From the NCBI GenBank assembly GCA_002254605.1, contig NKPV01000004.1, forward strand, positions 1-54,222: a DNA stretch of 54,222 nt, written 5' to 3'. The DNA comes from Armatimonadetes bacterium JP3_11. GTDB lineage: Bacteria > Armatimonadota > Fimbriimonadia > Fimbriimonadales > GBS-DC. Below the pieces are notes generated by a model that saw only the letters and a list, made by a program, of their open reading frames with translations, did not search any database and had not been told where the DNA came from. Shown piece after piece: positions 32,867 through 40,805 of this stretch. The position numbers were made by a program, and so were the translations under genes. Position 1 is the first letter of the stretch, and the number at the start of each line of letters is the position of its first letter.

Positions 32867-32872
32867 TATCTC
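32867..32872 (+). promoter_or_regulatory. -10-like TATCTC before the M23 peptidase gene
   Basis: AGCGTATCTC, TGCGGT, ATG: six bases separate the hexamer from the start codon. There is no Shine-Dalgarno immediately upstream. Confidence 0.4.
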
Positions 32873-32878
32873 TGCGGT

Positions 32879-34639
32879 ATGAGCCGTTGGAGATGGGGCT
32901 GGACATGCGCGCTGACGCTCGGTATCGCAACAGCGCAGGTCGCAGGCGAGCGCGTGGGAGTCGTGAGCGCCGGGAATAATCTGGCAGTGCGCCCCGCGCC
33001 ATGTAGCGCCACTCTGCTGGGAACCGTGCAGGCAGGGATGGACGGCGTCGTTCAGGGCGCAAGCCAAAACTGCAACGATCTGACATGGCTTCCCATAGTG
33101 TGGGCAAATAACTTGCAAGGCTGGTCTGCGACAGGCGCGAGCGGAACCAATTACCTTGCGCCGCTGGCAGGGCAGGGCGTGTTTCCCAATGTTGCTGCGC
33201 CGTTAGCGTATCCCGTGCGGGTCGGTCCGAACGCCTCCGCGCTGAATGTGCGCACTGGACCAGGCACCGAATACTCGATCATCGTCTCCAAATCGGCAGG
33301 TGCGACGGGCTGGGCATTCGAAGCCTACAACAACACCGCGACAAACACGGTCTGGTGGAAAATCCGCTGGGACGATGGCGTGGTGGGCTGGTCGGCGGAA
33401 GCGGTGCGCGGAGCGGGCATCTATCTCTCCTTGGTGGGCGCGCCGCGCCTGAAGTATCGGGTGAGCTTACAAGTGCTGGGCGCGCCGAGTGTCGGTGTCA
33501 GCGTCAACCTTGCCGATATGAACCTCGGCACAACGGAGGTCGTCGCACCAGCGAATCTGGTCTACCTTGCAGGGCAGACCGTCACGCTGACTGCGCCCGA
33601 TGTCGCTCCCAACGGCGCCACCTTTAGCCGCTGGATTGTGAACGGCGCCACGCACACCCGCCGCACGATTACCCTGCGTCAGGCGCAACACTATCGTATC
33701 ACGCTGGTCTATAGCCCTGCCGTCCCTGCCAGCGAAGAGGAGTTCTTGCGCAGTCTGGTCGCACCGTGGCGGCAGGGTCAGGTCTGGCTCCCTTCCACTT
33801 ACGACACCCACGCGAGCGGCAACCCGCAGTTTGCCGTGGACTTCAATCGCCTCTCCAGCGCACGCAGCGGTTGCCCCTTCTACAACGGCTTTCTGCAGGA
33901 CTGCAACGAGCCGATGCTGGCGTCGCACTGGGGACGGGTCTACACCCGTGCGCAGAGCGGTTGCACAGGCTATGGCAACTACGCAGTGGTGGTGAGTAAT
34001 GTGCGACAGCCCGGCTCCAGCAACACTTACCTCGCCACGATTTATGCGCACTTGAACTACTTCCTGGCTCCGAATGGCGCGGTGGTGGATGCAGGCACAC
34101 CGATTGGACGGCTGGGTAGCACAGGCAGCTCTTCGGGACCGCATCTGCATTACGAAGTACGCTATGTAACGATCTCGGGCGGCACGCTCACGCTGGGGAC
34201 GCGCTTGCAGGTGCTAAACAACCCGCGCATTCGGCTTAGTGGACAGCCTCTGCAGGTGGATTTTAGCTGTCCGATCTCTGGCTTGGGCTACGGCGGTCCG
34301 GCGATCACGGGCACGGCGCCGCTGGGAACCCTGCCTGCGAATATCGAGCCGCCCTGCGCGCCCTACAACTGCCCCGGCGGTTTGACCGAGCAAGGCGACC
34401 TGCCCGACTTTGAACCCAGCCGCTGCACCAGCGACCTGCCTGAAACGCTCACGCTCCACCTGGCGGATGTGAACGGCGACGGCTGCGTGGATGATGTGGA
34501 TCTGCTCAGCGTGTTGCTTGCGTTTGGCGAAACCTGCGACAGCGGCGAGGACATCAACTGGGACGGTATCGTCGACGACGCCGACCTCCTGCAAGTCTTG
34601 CTCGACTTCGGGCAAGGGTGCGAATCCCAAGACTCGTAG
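32879..34639 (+). CDS. Secreted M23 (LytM) peptidase with SH3 and dockerin-like domains
   Basis: A 586-residue protein with signal peptide (WGWTCALTLGIATAQVAG). Two bacterial SH3-like domains follow (VVSAGNNLAVRPAPCSATLLGTVQ; NASALNVRTGPGTEYSIIV), then a small beta domain with FSRWIVNG, then the M23 zinc metallopeptidase domain: QFAVDFNRL, the first zinc region ASHWGRVY, TIYAHLNYF and the catalytic SSSGPHLHYEVRY. The tail has two dockerin-like loops, ADVNGDGCVDDVDLLSVLLAFG and INWDGIVDDADLLQVLLDFG. M23 enzymes cut peptidoglycan cross-bridges; SH3 domains usually bind the wall. The site AVDFN has Asp and lacks the usual N-terminal HxxxD His, so activity should be checked by alignment. Confidence 0.88.
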   Translation: MSRWRWGWTCALTLGIATAQVAGERVGVVSAGNNLAVRPAPCSATLLGTVQAGMDGVVQGASQNCNDLTWLPIVWANNLQGWSATGASGTNYLAPLAGQGVFPNVAAPLAYPVRVGPNASALNVRTGPGTEYSIIVSKSAGATGWAFEAYNNTATNTVWWKIRWDDGVVGWSAEAVRGAGIYLSLVGAPRLKYRVSLQVLGAPSVGVSVNLADMNLGTTEVVAPANLVYLAGQTVTLTAPDVAPNGATFSRWIVNGATHTRRTITLRQAQHYRITLVYSPAVPASEEEFLRSLVAPWRQGQVWLPSTYDTHASGNPQFAVDFNRLSSARSGCPFYNGFLQDCNEPMLASHWGRVYTRAQSGCTGYGNYAVVVSNVRQPGSSNTYLATIYAHLNYFLAPNGAVVDAGTPIGRLGSTGSSSGPHLHYEVRYVTISGGTLTLGTRLQVLNNPRIRLSGQPLQVDFSCPISGLGYGGPAITGTAPLGTLPANIEPPCAPYNCPGGLTEQGDLPDFEPSRCTSDLPETLTLHLADVNGDGCVDDVDLLSVLLAFGETCDSGEDINWDGIVDDADLLQVLLDFGQGCESQDS

Positions 34640-34682
34640 CCGTTCCACAGGAATCTGCCCTTGGTGCGCTAACTATGATGCC

Positions 34683-35630
34683 GTGCAAACACTTTTTGCA
34701 GCGACTTGGTGGTTCGGACGGATTAGCGTCGAGGCGGCGCAACGACGGTGGGAGGAGTCGCAAGAGAGCGACTCGGCGTTGCGCTTGCTGGATGCGGTAG
34801 TGGAAGGCGCAGCGGCGGTCGAGCGCGCCCCACAAGTGATGTCGGTCGGCTATGGCGGCTTGCCCAACCGCGACGGCGAGGTGGAGCTGGACGCAGCGGT
34901 CATGGAGGGCGCGCGTCTGCGAATCGGGGCGGTAGCCGGCGTGCGGGGCATTCTGCCCGCGATTTACCTCGCCCGCGCCGTCATGGAACGCACCCCGCAT
35001 GTGATGCTGGTAGGCGACGGCGCCATCCGATTCGCGCTTCAACATGGCTACGAGCCGCAGCAGTTGCTGACCGTCGAAGCCCTGCGCCGCTGGCAGGAGT
35101 GGCGTCAGCAGCGCACCGCGCCCCAAGAGGTCTCCACCGAACGCAGCGACGACCCCGACGATGTGCGCGTCAGCCAAGCGTGGCATGCCCGCCAACCCTC
35201 CGAATCACACGATACCGTCGGCGTGCTGGGGTGGAACGCAGGGCACTTAGTGGTCGCTTGCACCACCAGTGGGCTGGCGTGGAAGATGCCCGGTAGGGTG
35301 GGCGACTCGCCCATCGCGGGCGCAGGGCTCTACGCGGACAACGAGGCAGGCGCGGCGGTCTGTACAGGCGTTGGCGAGGAAATCTGGCGATTCGCCTTAG
35401 CCGCGCGCGTAGTGGAAACCATGCGCGCCGGCTACTCCGCACAGCAAGCGTGCCAGCATAGCATCGAGTTTATGCTCCGTCGACTGCCTGATGTCGCAGC
35501 GCATCAGTGCGCCGTAATCGCAATTCGCGCCGACGGCGATTTCGGACTTGCCGCCACCCAGCCCCAAAAGTTCGAGGCGTTTACCGCACGCGACGGCGTT
35601 ATCGAACGGCACCAAGCCAGCCGCGACTAA
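34683..35630 (+). CDS. N4-glycosylasparaginase / isoaspartyl peptidase family Ntn-hydrolase
   Basis: The likely start is GTG 34683 (VQTLFAATWWFGRISVEAAQRRWEE), giving 315 residues; earlier codons belong to the dockerin tail region of the previous gene in another frame. The N-terminal alpha chain contains PQVMSVGYGGLPNRDGEVELDAAVM and APIR-like GAVAGVRGILPAIYLARAVMER. The autocleavage Thr is in ESHDTVGVLGWN, followed by LVVACTTSGLAWKMPGRVGDSPIAGAGLYADN, which shows the substrate-binding R and GDSP motifs. Such enzymes self-cleave before Thr to release the nucleophile and hydrolyse glycosylated or beta-linked asparagine. It is probably cytoplasmic, since no signal peptide is visible. Confidence 0.87.
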   Translation: MQTLFAATWWFGRISVEAAQRRWEESQESDSALRLLDAVVEGAAAVERAPQVMSVGYGGLPNRDGEVELDAAVMEGARLRIGAVAGVRGILPAIYLARAVMERTPHVMLVGDGAIRFALQHGYEPQQLLTVEALRRWQEWRQQRTAPQEVSTERSDDPDDVRVSQAWHARQPSESHDTVGVLGWNAGHLVVACTTSGLAWKMPGRVGDSPIAGAGLYADNEAGAAVCTGVGEEIWRFALAARVVETMRAGYSAQQACQHSIEFMLRRLPDVAAHQCAVIAIRADGDFGLAATQPQKFEAFTARDGVIERHQASRD

Positions 35631-35636
35631 GCGACC

Positions 35637-36140
35637 CTACACGGCGCAGGCGCTACCCTCGGGAAGCAAGCGGTAGCGGAGCAGCCCTTGCTGTTCCTCG
35701 CGCAGCGCCAAGCCCTGGCGGGTCAGTTGCTCCAAGTAGTCCCGCGCTTCGGCAAGGGGTTTCGAGCAGCCGTAGGTACTCGATGCTCCCCACGCGAACT
35801 GTGCGGGAAACAACCTGCCCTGAATCGCTGCGGAACACAAACCCGACGGACGCGCCCTGCTTCCTTTCTACCCCAAGCACATCCAGCTGGAGCCACGATT
35901 CACGCCCCGAAGGGATAGAGTAGCCGAATTCAGGTAGATGAAACGCAGGGTAGCCTGTCTCTTGTGCTTTCTGCCACAGGACTCGCAACAGCGAAACCTC
36001 GTTCGGTTCAAGCCTGAAATAGAAGACTCGCGTGTTTTCAGGCAGTTCCAGTTCACGCCTGAAGGCTCGCGCAATCAGGGAGGTAATCTCCAGTGGTTCA
36101 CGAACGCCTGAAAGTCTGCGCCACGCTTCACCTGCTCTCA
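35637..36140 (-). pseudogene. Frameshifted gene of unknown function
   Basis: Two overlapping minus-strand frames join into one plausible protein of about 165 residues. The first, possibly from TTG 36140, reads LEITSLIARAFRRELELPENTRVFYFRLEPNEVSLLRVLWQ and continues to VRVGSIEYLRLLE. The second frame picks up as PLAEARDYLEQLTRQGLALREEQQGLLRYRLLPEGSACAV and then stops. The switch falls in the run GGGGTTT at 35756-35762, so a one-base indel explains both. The track ORF to 36303 is wrong upstream, since it translates the antisense of a tRNA-like sequence. I do not recognise the family. It is either a pseudogene or a homopolymer sequencing error. Confidence 0.55.
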
Positions 36141-36152
36141 ATCGGCGCGAAA

Positions 36153-36229
36153 GGCTGAATATTGGCGCAGCGGTAGAGCAACCGCCTTGTAAGTGGAAGG
36201 TCAGGGGTTCGAATCCTCCCGTCGGCTCC
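36153..36229 (+). tRNA. tRNA-Thr(UGU)-like sequence, possibly degenerate
   Basis: The 3' half looks like tRNA-Thr: anticodon loop CTTGTAA with TGT, variable region, T-loop GGTTCGAATCC and an encoded CCA end (CGTCGGCTCCA). The 5' acceptor strand should read GCCGACG but is GCTGAAT, pairing at only five of seven positions (one a G-T). One extra base lies before the D arm, and the T stem (AGGGG/CCTCC) has a mismatch. Such weak stems are unusual for a functional tRNA, so this may be a tRNA remnant left by an integration event or a decaying duplicate. Confidence 0.55.
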
Positions 36230-36266
36230 AGTTCACACGAACGCCCCCATATGGAATAACCCCTTC

Positions 36267-37175
36267 GTGAGGTCTCATCGGCTACAACGGGCAGTGTATG
36301 CATCGCTGTGGGCGTTTGCGCTCAGCTTGACGGCGGCAAGCGTTGTCGGCTTCTGGTCTTCGCTCGGTCGTCTGCAACACACCCTGCAGGATGCTACCCA
36401 GGTAGAGCAGCACGCGCATCGTCTGGAAGATGCTCTGATTCGGATGGAGCGCAGTCTGCTTGGATTAGCCCACGCCGATTCACGCAAAATACGCTTCGCA
36501 GGCTATGACGAGACTCGGCTCTACACTGAACTGCGCCACGCTTATCAGCAAGCGAACGACGCTGTGAGCAATATACTCACCGCGGTTTCTGACGACGCGG
36601 ATTTTCAATTCTATCGGGCGATGCTACGCTTGGAATTGGAGTGGTTGCAAACCCGTTCCCGATTAGCGGAGTATATTGCCGCCAATCAGCCCCATCGAAT
36701 CAGCCTCACAACACTCCGCACCTTTAGCTTTCGCGGTCAGGACACCATCGATGCGGCGCTGCGTGATTTCAAAGCCGTTTTTCAGAGGCAATTAGCGCGT
36801 GATGCTCAACAGAGCCTACAAGCGATGGGGGGCTATGTGACGGGGCTATTAGTAGCACTAAGTCTCTTCATTGGGCTGTTATGGCATCGCTGGGCGCGTC
36901 CGTTGCGGTGGTTCCAGCGTGCGCTTGCACACCCGGATTGCGGGGGCGAGACGCCCCCGTCCCTGAAGGGCACCGAATGGGAAGCGATTCTGCAACGAGT
37001 AGCCTTTCAGGAGCGGCGCCTCCGTGAAGTGGAAGTGTTTATGCGCGATTTGGCAATGGGGCGCGCTCCTGAACCGCTCAAACCCAGCGACTCCACCGAT
37101 TCGCTTGCTCGAAGCAGTGCGTGGCTCATCAAGCGCATCGAGGAGTTGCGCTCCGAGCGACGCGAAGCAGTATAA
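36267..37175 (+). CDS. Orphan two-span membrane sensor-like protein
   Basis: A 302-residue protein starting at GTG 36267. A first membrane helix (YASLWAFALSLTAASVVGFW) is followed by about 170 residues of helical periplasmic domain resembling the four-helix sensory bundle of chemoreceptors (LQHTLQDATQVEQHAHRLEDALIRMERSLLGLAHA), a second helix (VTGLLVALSLFIGLLW) and a short cytoplasmic coiled-coil tail with HAMP-like start (HRWARPLRWFQRALAHP). No kinase, cyclase or methyl-accepting domain follows, so output must go through a partner. A GGGGGCG palindrome lies inside the coding region at 36941-36959. It ends eight bases before tsaD. Confidence 0.65.
   Translation: MRSHRLQRAVYASLWAFALSLTAASVVGFWSSLGRLQHTLQDATQVEQHAHRLEDALIRMERSLLGLAHADSRKIRFAGYDETRLYTELRHAYQQANDAVSNILTAVSDDADFQFYRAMLRLELEWLQTRSRLAEYIAANQPHRISLTTLRTFSFRGQDTIDAALRDFKAVFQRQLARDAQQSLQAMGGYVTGLLVALSLFIGLLWHRWARPLRWFQRALAHPDCGGETPPSLKGTEWEAILQRVAFQERRLREVEVFMRDLAMGRAPEPLKPSDSTDSLARSSAWLIKRIEELRSERREAV
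36941..36959 (+). repeat. CGGGGGCG-AGA-CGCCCCCG palindrome inside a coding region
   Basis: A perfect 8-bp stem with a 3-base loop encodes CGGETPPS at the start of the cytoplasmic tail of the 36267 gene. Its GGGGGC core matches the intergenic hairpins at 3744 and 21728. Confidence 0.6.
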
Positions 37176-37176
37176 T
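37171..37176 (+). promoter_or_regulatory. -10 box TATAAT for tsaD, leaderless type
   Basis: GCAGTATAAT, CGTTCT, GTG. Six bases separate the consensus hexamer from the GTG start. The box also overlaps the last codons and stop of the 36267 gene. Confidence 0.65.
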
Positions 37177-37182
37177 CGTTCT

Positions 37183-38214
37183 GTGCGCTGGATTTTGGGA
37201 ATCGAGACCAGTTGCGATGAGACTTCCGCTGCCGTGCTGGAGGGGCGCACGGTACGTTCCAGCGTGGTGGCGTCGCAGGCAGCGCTCCACGCCCAGTGGG
37301 GCGGCGTGGTGCCCGAAGCCGCAGCACGCCAGCATGTGGAGCGGCTGAACCCCGTTTTACAACAGGCGTTAGACGAAGCGGGTATCCGCCTTCAGCAGAT
37401 CGACGCAGTCGCCGTAACGAACCGTCCCGGGCTGGTCGGTGCTCTGGTGGTGGGGCTTGCCGCCGCGAAAGCGCTCGCATTCGTTCTCAATAAGCCTCTG
37501 GTGGGGGTGAACCATCTGGAAGGTCATCTCTATTCCGCGTTTCTCACGGAGCCAGACGCGCCTATCCCGTTCCCGCATCTCGCGCTCGTCGTGTCAGGTG
37601 GGCACACGGAACTGATTCTCGCACGCGGGCACGGCGATTACCGCTTGCTGGGGCACACTCTGGACGACGCCGCTGGCGAAGCGTTCGATAAGACCGCGCG
37701 CCTGCTCCACCTCGGCTATCCAGGTGGTCCTGAAATTGACCGACGCGCCCAACAGGGCAATCCAAAGGCGTTCCCTTTCCCTCGCGCTCGGGTGGCGGAA
37801 TGGCACTTCAGTTTTAGCGGGCTGAAGACCGCCGTGCGTCGCGAGGTGGAACGGCTTCAGCAGGGCAACGCACTCACCGAAGCTGTGAAGAATGACCTGT
37901 GCGCCTCGTTTCAGCAGGCGGTGATCGACGCGCTGATAGAAAAAACGATGGCGGCGGTCCGAGCCGCTTCGGTGGAGACGCTGACGGTGGTGGGAGGCGT
38001 CGCAGCGAACTCGGCGCTTCAGAGGCAGATGCGCGCCGCGTGCGACAAAGCGGGGGTGAATCTCAAAATCCCGCCCCCGAAATACTGCACCGATAACGCC
38101 GCGATGATCGCGCTGGCAGGCTACTTCCGCTTGCTGTCGGGAGAACGGGCGGACTACGACTTAGACGCCTACGCCAACGCACCGCTCGGAGACTTCTCGA
38201 ATACGAGCCGCTGA
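37183..38214 (+). CDS. tsaD: tRNA N6-adenosine threonylcarbamoyltransferase
   Basis: GTG 37183 (VRWILGIETSCDETSAAVLEG) matches the standard TsaD N-terminus and gives 343 residues; the track ORF extends wrongly into the previous gene. Key motifs are the metal-binding GVNHLEGHLYSAF (HxxxH), ALVVSGGHTELIL, DDAAGEAFDKTARLLHLGYPGGP, and ASFQQAVIDALIEK with TVVGGVAANSALQRQM. The enzyme transfers threonylcarbamoyl to A37 of ANN-reading tRNAs, with TsaB and TsaE elsewhere. The strong -10 box six bases upstream and the lack of a Shine-Dalgarno point to leaderless translation from GTG. Confidence 0.97.
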   Translation: MRWILGIETSCDETSAAVLEGRTVRSSVVASQAALHAQWGGVVPEAAARQHVERLNPVLQQALDEAGIRLQQIDAVAVTNRPGLVGALVVGLAAAKALAFVLNKPLVGVNHLEGHLYSAFLTEPDAPIPFPHLALVVSGGHTELILARGHGDYRLLGHTLDDAAGEAFDKTARLLHLGYPGGPEIDRRAQQGNPKAFPFPRARVAEWHFSFSGLKTAVRREVERLQQGNALTEAVKNDLCASFQQAVIDALIEKTMAAVRAASVETLTVVGGVAANSALQRQMRAACDKAGVNLKIPPPKYCTDNAAMIALAGYFRLLSGERADYDLDAYANAPLGDFSNTSR

Positions 38215-38230
38215 CCCCTCCTGCATCAGG

Positions 38231-38255
38231 TATAATCCCGCACGACAAGGAGGGA
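38231..38255 (+). promoter_or_regulatory. rplY promoter -10 and Shine-Dalgarno
   Basis: GGTATAATC (TATAAT 38231-38236) gives a predicted 20-base leader that contains AAGGAGGGAG before ATG 38263. It shows the conventional alternative to the leaderless arrangement only 1 kb away. Confidence 0.7.
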
Positions 38256-38262
38256 GTTACTT

Positions 38263-38862
38263 ATGGCAACGACCTTTTCCATCAAGGCAGAGCCGCGTAC
38301 TTTGTTAGGCAAGAAGGCGAAGCGATTACTTGGGCAGGGCTATGTGCCCGGCGTGGTGTTCCGCTCGAACGGCGAGTCGACGCCTGTGCAGTTCGAAGAG
38401 CGCAGCCTGGGGCGTGTCTTACATCAGGCAGGAACCACCCACCTGATTGAGGTGGAATTGAATGGTGAGAAACTTACTACTCTGCTACGCGCTGTCGACC
38501 GCGAGCCGATTACTGCGCGGATTCGGCATGTGAACCTCTGGGCAGTGGCGATGGACGAACCTGTCGAGACCGAAGTGCCTATCGTGCTGGAGGGCGAGTC
38601 GCTCGCCGTTAAATCGGGCGGCGTGCTTATTCACCCAGTCGAGAAACTGCGCGTTAAGTGCTTGCCCACCCAAATTCCTGAAGCGATTCATGTGAATCTG
38701 GCAGCGCTGGAGAACTTTGGTGACTCCATCCACCTACGCGATCTTCAGTTGCCTGCGGGCGTGCAGGCGTTAGACGATCCCGAAATCACCATCGCGTCGG
38801 TCGCTGCACCAAAAGAGACGGAGGAGGAAGAAGTCGCCGCCGCGCCGAGTGGCGAAGCGTAG
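38263..38862 (+). CDS. rplY: 50S ribosomal protein L25 / general stress protein Ctc
   Basis: A 199-residue long-form L25 (TL5/CTC). The N-terminal 5S rRNA-binding domain contains LLGKKAKRLLGQGYVPGVVF and RIRHVNLWAVAMDEPVETEVPIVLEGES; the C-terminal beta domain contains LIHPVEKLRVKCLPTQIPEAIHVNLAALENFGDSIHLRDLQLP; and it ends in an acidic tail (ETEEEEVAAAPSGEA). It binds 5S rRNA in the central protuberance. It has a clear Shine-Dalgarno and its own promoter, and is followed at once by a strong hairpin. Confidence 0.97.
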   Translation: MATTFSIKAEPRTLLGKKAKRLLGQGYVPGVVFRSNGESTPVQFEERSLGRVLHQAGTTHLIEVELNGEKLTTLLRAVDREPITARIRHVNLWAVAMDEPVETEVPIVLEGESLAVKSGGVLIHPVEKLRVKCLPTQIPEAIHVNLAALENFGDSIHLRDLQLPAGVQALDDPEITIASVAAPKETEEEEVAAAPSGEA

Positions 38863-38894
38863 GCGATTACGACGGCTCCGCCGTCGTAATCGCC
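38862..38894. terminator. 15-bp perfect hairpin, bidirectional
   Basis: GGCGATTACGACGGC (38862-38876) pairs perfectly with GCCGTCGTAATCGCC (38880-38894) around TCC. It begins on the last base of the rplY stop codon and lies between two convergent genes. There is no T-tract on the plus strand, yet stem stability makes a terminator likely. Confidence 0.75.
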
Positions 38895-38920
38895 ACTTCC
38901 TGAGCATCTCCAGGCTCCTA

Positions 38921-39886
38921 TCACGCCGGTGCACTTGTGGCGTCGCCCGGTGCCAGACGTACCCTGAAATACTCAATCGTGCGCAGCAACCCCTCTTCCA
39001 AACTGACTTTCGGCTCCCAGCCCAAAATTTGCCGTGCGCGCGTGATGTCGGGACAGCGCTGCTTGGGGTCGTCAGGAGTGAAAAACTCTTGAAACACAAT
39101 TGGGCTGCTACTGCCCGTGAGTCGTTTAATCATCTGCGCGAACTCCAAAATCGTACGCTCTTCGGGATTGCCGATGTTCAACGGTTCGTGGTAGTCGCTG
39201 TGTGCCAGCCGCCAAATACCTTCTATCAGGTCGGACACATAGCCGAAGCTGCGTGTTTGGCTCCCATCGCCATACACAGTAATCGGCTCGCCCCGCAACG
39301 CTTGGCAGACGAAGTTCGGCACCACGCGTCCGTCGTCCAAGCGCATCCGCTCGCCATAGGTGTTGAAAATCCGCACGATACGGGTATCAGCGCCCTTGTA
39401 GCGATGATATGCCATCACCAGCGACTCGGCATAGCGTTTCGCCTCGTCGTAAACGCCCCGCACCCCGATTGGGTTCACATTGCCCCAGTAGTCTTCCGCC
39501 TGCGGATGCACCAATGGGTCGCCGTAGACCTCCGAAGTGGAGCTAAATAGGAACTTGGCGCCCTTGTGCAGCGCCAGTTGGAGCGCGTTTTCTGTGCCGT
39601 AAGAGCCGACGCGCAAAGTCTCTATCGGATGCTTCACGAAATCCACAGGGCTTGCCGTAGAAGCGAGGTGGAACACATAATCCACTGGTCCCTCAATATC
39701 GAACGGTTCACATACATCATGCTGGAGGAACTGAAAACCGTCGCGCCCCATCAAATGTTGCAGGTTCTCCAGCCGACCTGTGATGAGGTTATCTATCACG
39801 ACGACTTGCCAACCTTCCGCCATCAGGCGATCCACCAGGTGCGAACCGATAAAGCCCGCACCGCCTGTTACTACTGCGCGTGCCAT
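38921..39886 (-). CDS. UDP-glucuronate decarboxylase (UDP-xylose synthase)-like
   Basis: A 321-residue extended short-chain dehydrogenase. The NAD motif is [16 protein letters not shown]; substrate and catalytic segments are [33 protein letters not shown] and the active-site Tyr/Lys in [13 protein letters not shown]. The phrase [19 protein letters not shown] closely follows the GNVNPIG...CYDEGKR pattern of UDP-xylose synthases, and [13 protein letters not shown] and [19 protein letters not shown] complete the family. It supplies a nucleotide sugar for surface polysaccharide. There is no clear Shine-Dalgarno; a -10-like TACTAT lies 15 bases upstream. Confidence 0.88.
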   Translation of the reverse strand: MARAVVTGGAGFIGSHLVDRLMAEGWQVVVIDNLITGRLENLQHLMGRDGFQFLQHDVCEPFDIEGPVDYVFHLASTASPVDFVKHPIETLRVGSYGTENALQLALHKGAKFLFSSTSEVYGDPLVHPQAEDYWGNVNPIGVRGVYDEAKRYAESLVMAYHRYKGADTRIVRIFNTYGERMRLDDGRVVPNFVCQALRGEPITVYGDGSQTRSFGYVSDLIEGIWRLAHSDYHEPLNIGNPEERTILEFAQMIKRLTGSSSPIVFQEFFTPDDPKQRCPDITRARQILGWEPKVSLEEGLLRTIEYFRVRLAPGDATSAPA

Positions 39887-40133
39887 CTTACAGGTTCCAA
39901 TATAGTACCCTATCTAAACTGTCAGCACGGGTGTCTTTGAGATAAATGCCCTTCAGGTCTACAGTGCATACCTGTCGTGGTGGATTTTTCTTGGCAAAAT
40001 CGCCTCCTTCGCCCAATCGTGATTCGTGAGATACGATTCCGCGCTCTTCTTGCCCAGAAAATTCTCTACAGCGCCATGAATCGGAATCCCTCTTCAGATA
40101 CTCTATTCGACTGGAGTAAGTGAGGAGACGACG
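39887..40133. other. Divergent intergenic region
   Basis: About 250 bases between the divergent decarboxylase and oxidoreductase genes. It has short inverted repeats (GATTTT/AAAATC and ATCGT/ACGAT) that could be operator-like, and a GTGAGGAGACG ribosome site for the 40134 gene. I see no open frame of interest. Confidence 0.4.
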
Positions 40134-40805
40134 ATGACGATTATCCAAGAGAAAGATCGGCAGACTTTACAGCAGCGGTTTGGGAGCTTGCACCATACCG
40201 TGAAGCTGGTTGTGTTCACCACGAACGCACAGCCGGAGACCAGCGAGCTGTTGTCGCAAATCGCGCAAGAGTTGGTAAGCGTTGGGGGCGGCAAGGTGAC
40301 CCTGGAGCAACATAATATCGAAGCGGAGCCGGCTGTGGCGCAGGAATACCGTATCACGCTTGCGCCTGCGATTGTGGTGCGCACGGAGGAAAAGGACTAC
40401 GGTATCCGCTATTTGGGCATTCCCGCGGGCTTCGAGTTCGCGTCGTTGGTGGGCGCGATCGAGGATGTGGGTAAGGACGACCCCGGTTTATCGCCCGATA
40501 GCCGCCTGATGTTGGCGAATCTGCGCACTCCTGTGCATATTCGCGTGTTCGTGACTTACGGCTGTCCGTATTGCCCTGCTGCGGTGCGTCTGGCGCACAA
40601 GCTGGCGATGGCAAGCGACCTGATTACGGCGGAGGGCATCAGCAGCGAGGAGTTTCCTGAGCTGGCGAACCAGTTCAGCGTGATGGCAGTGCCCAAGATC
40701 GTTGTCAACGACCGCCACAGCTTTGAGGGTGCATTGCCCGAGCCAGCGTTTGTGCAGCAGGTATTGCGCGGAGCTTCCAGCAGCGGGCTGATTATTGTGC
40801 CCTAA
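40134..40805 (+). CDS. Glutaredoxin-like protein disulfide oxidoreductase
   Basis: A 223-residue protein with two thioredoxin folds in tandem, the PDO architecture common in thermophiles. The first fold (residues 1-115) has lost its CxxC (TTNAQPETSELLSQIAQELV). The second carries the active site TYGCPYCPAAVRLAHKLA (CPYC) with the cis-Pro at VMAVPKIVVN. It likely forms or isomerises disulfides in the cytoplasm, together with a thioredoxin reductase-like partner not seen here. GAGGAG precedes the ATG. Its 3' end overlaps the convergent pncA by 14 bases. Confidence 0.9.
   Translation: MTIIQEKDRQTLQQRFGSLHHTVKLVVFTTNAQPETSELLSQIAQELVSVGGGKVTLEQHNIEAEPAVAQEYRITLAPAIVVRTEEKDYGIRYLGIPAGFEFASLVGAIEDVGKDDPGLSPDSRLMLANLRTPVHIRVFVTYGCPYCPAAVRLAHKLAMASDLITAEGISSEEFPELANQFSVMAVPKIVVNDRHSFEGALPEPAFVQQVLRGASSSGLIIVP

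Noticed and set aside
31428-33107. 559-residue minus-strand ORF opposite the coiled-coil gene
   Set aside because: Leu/Phe/Gln-rich translation is the mirror of CAG/CTG-type codons in the coiled coil; no signal, start site or domain.
36141-36303. N-terminal part of the 216-aa ORF (GGFEPLTFHLQGGCSTAAP)
   Set aside because: This is the antisense translation of the tRNA-like sequence at 36153-36229, a common annotation artefact.
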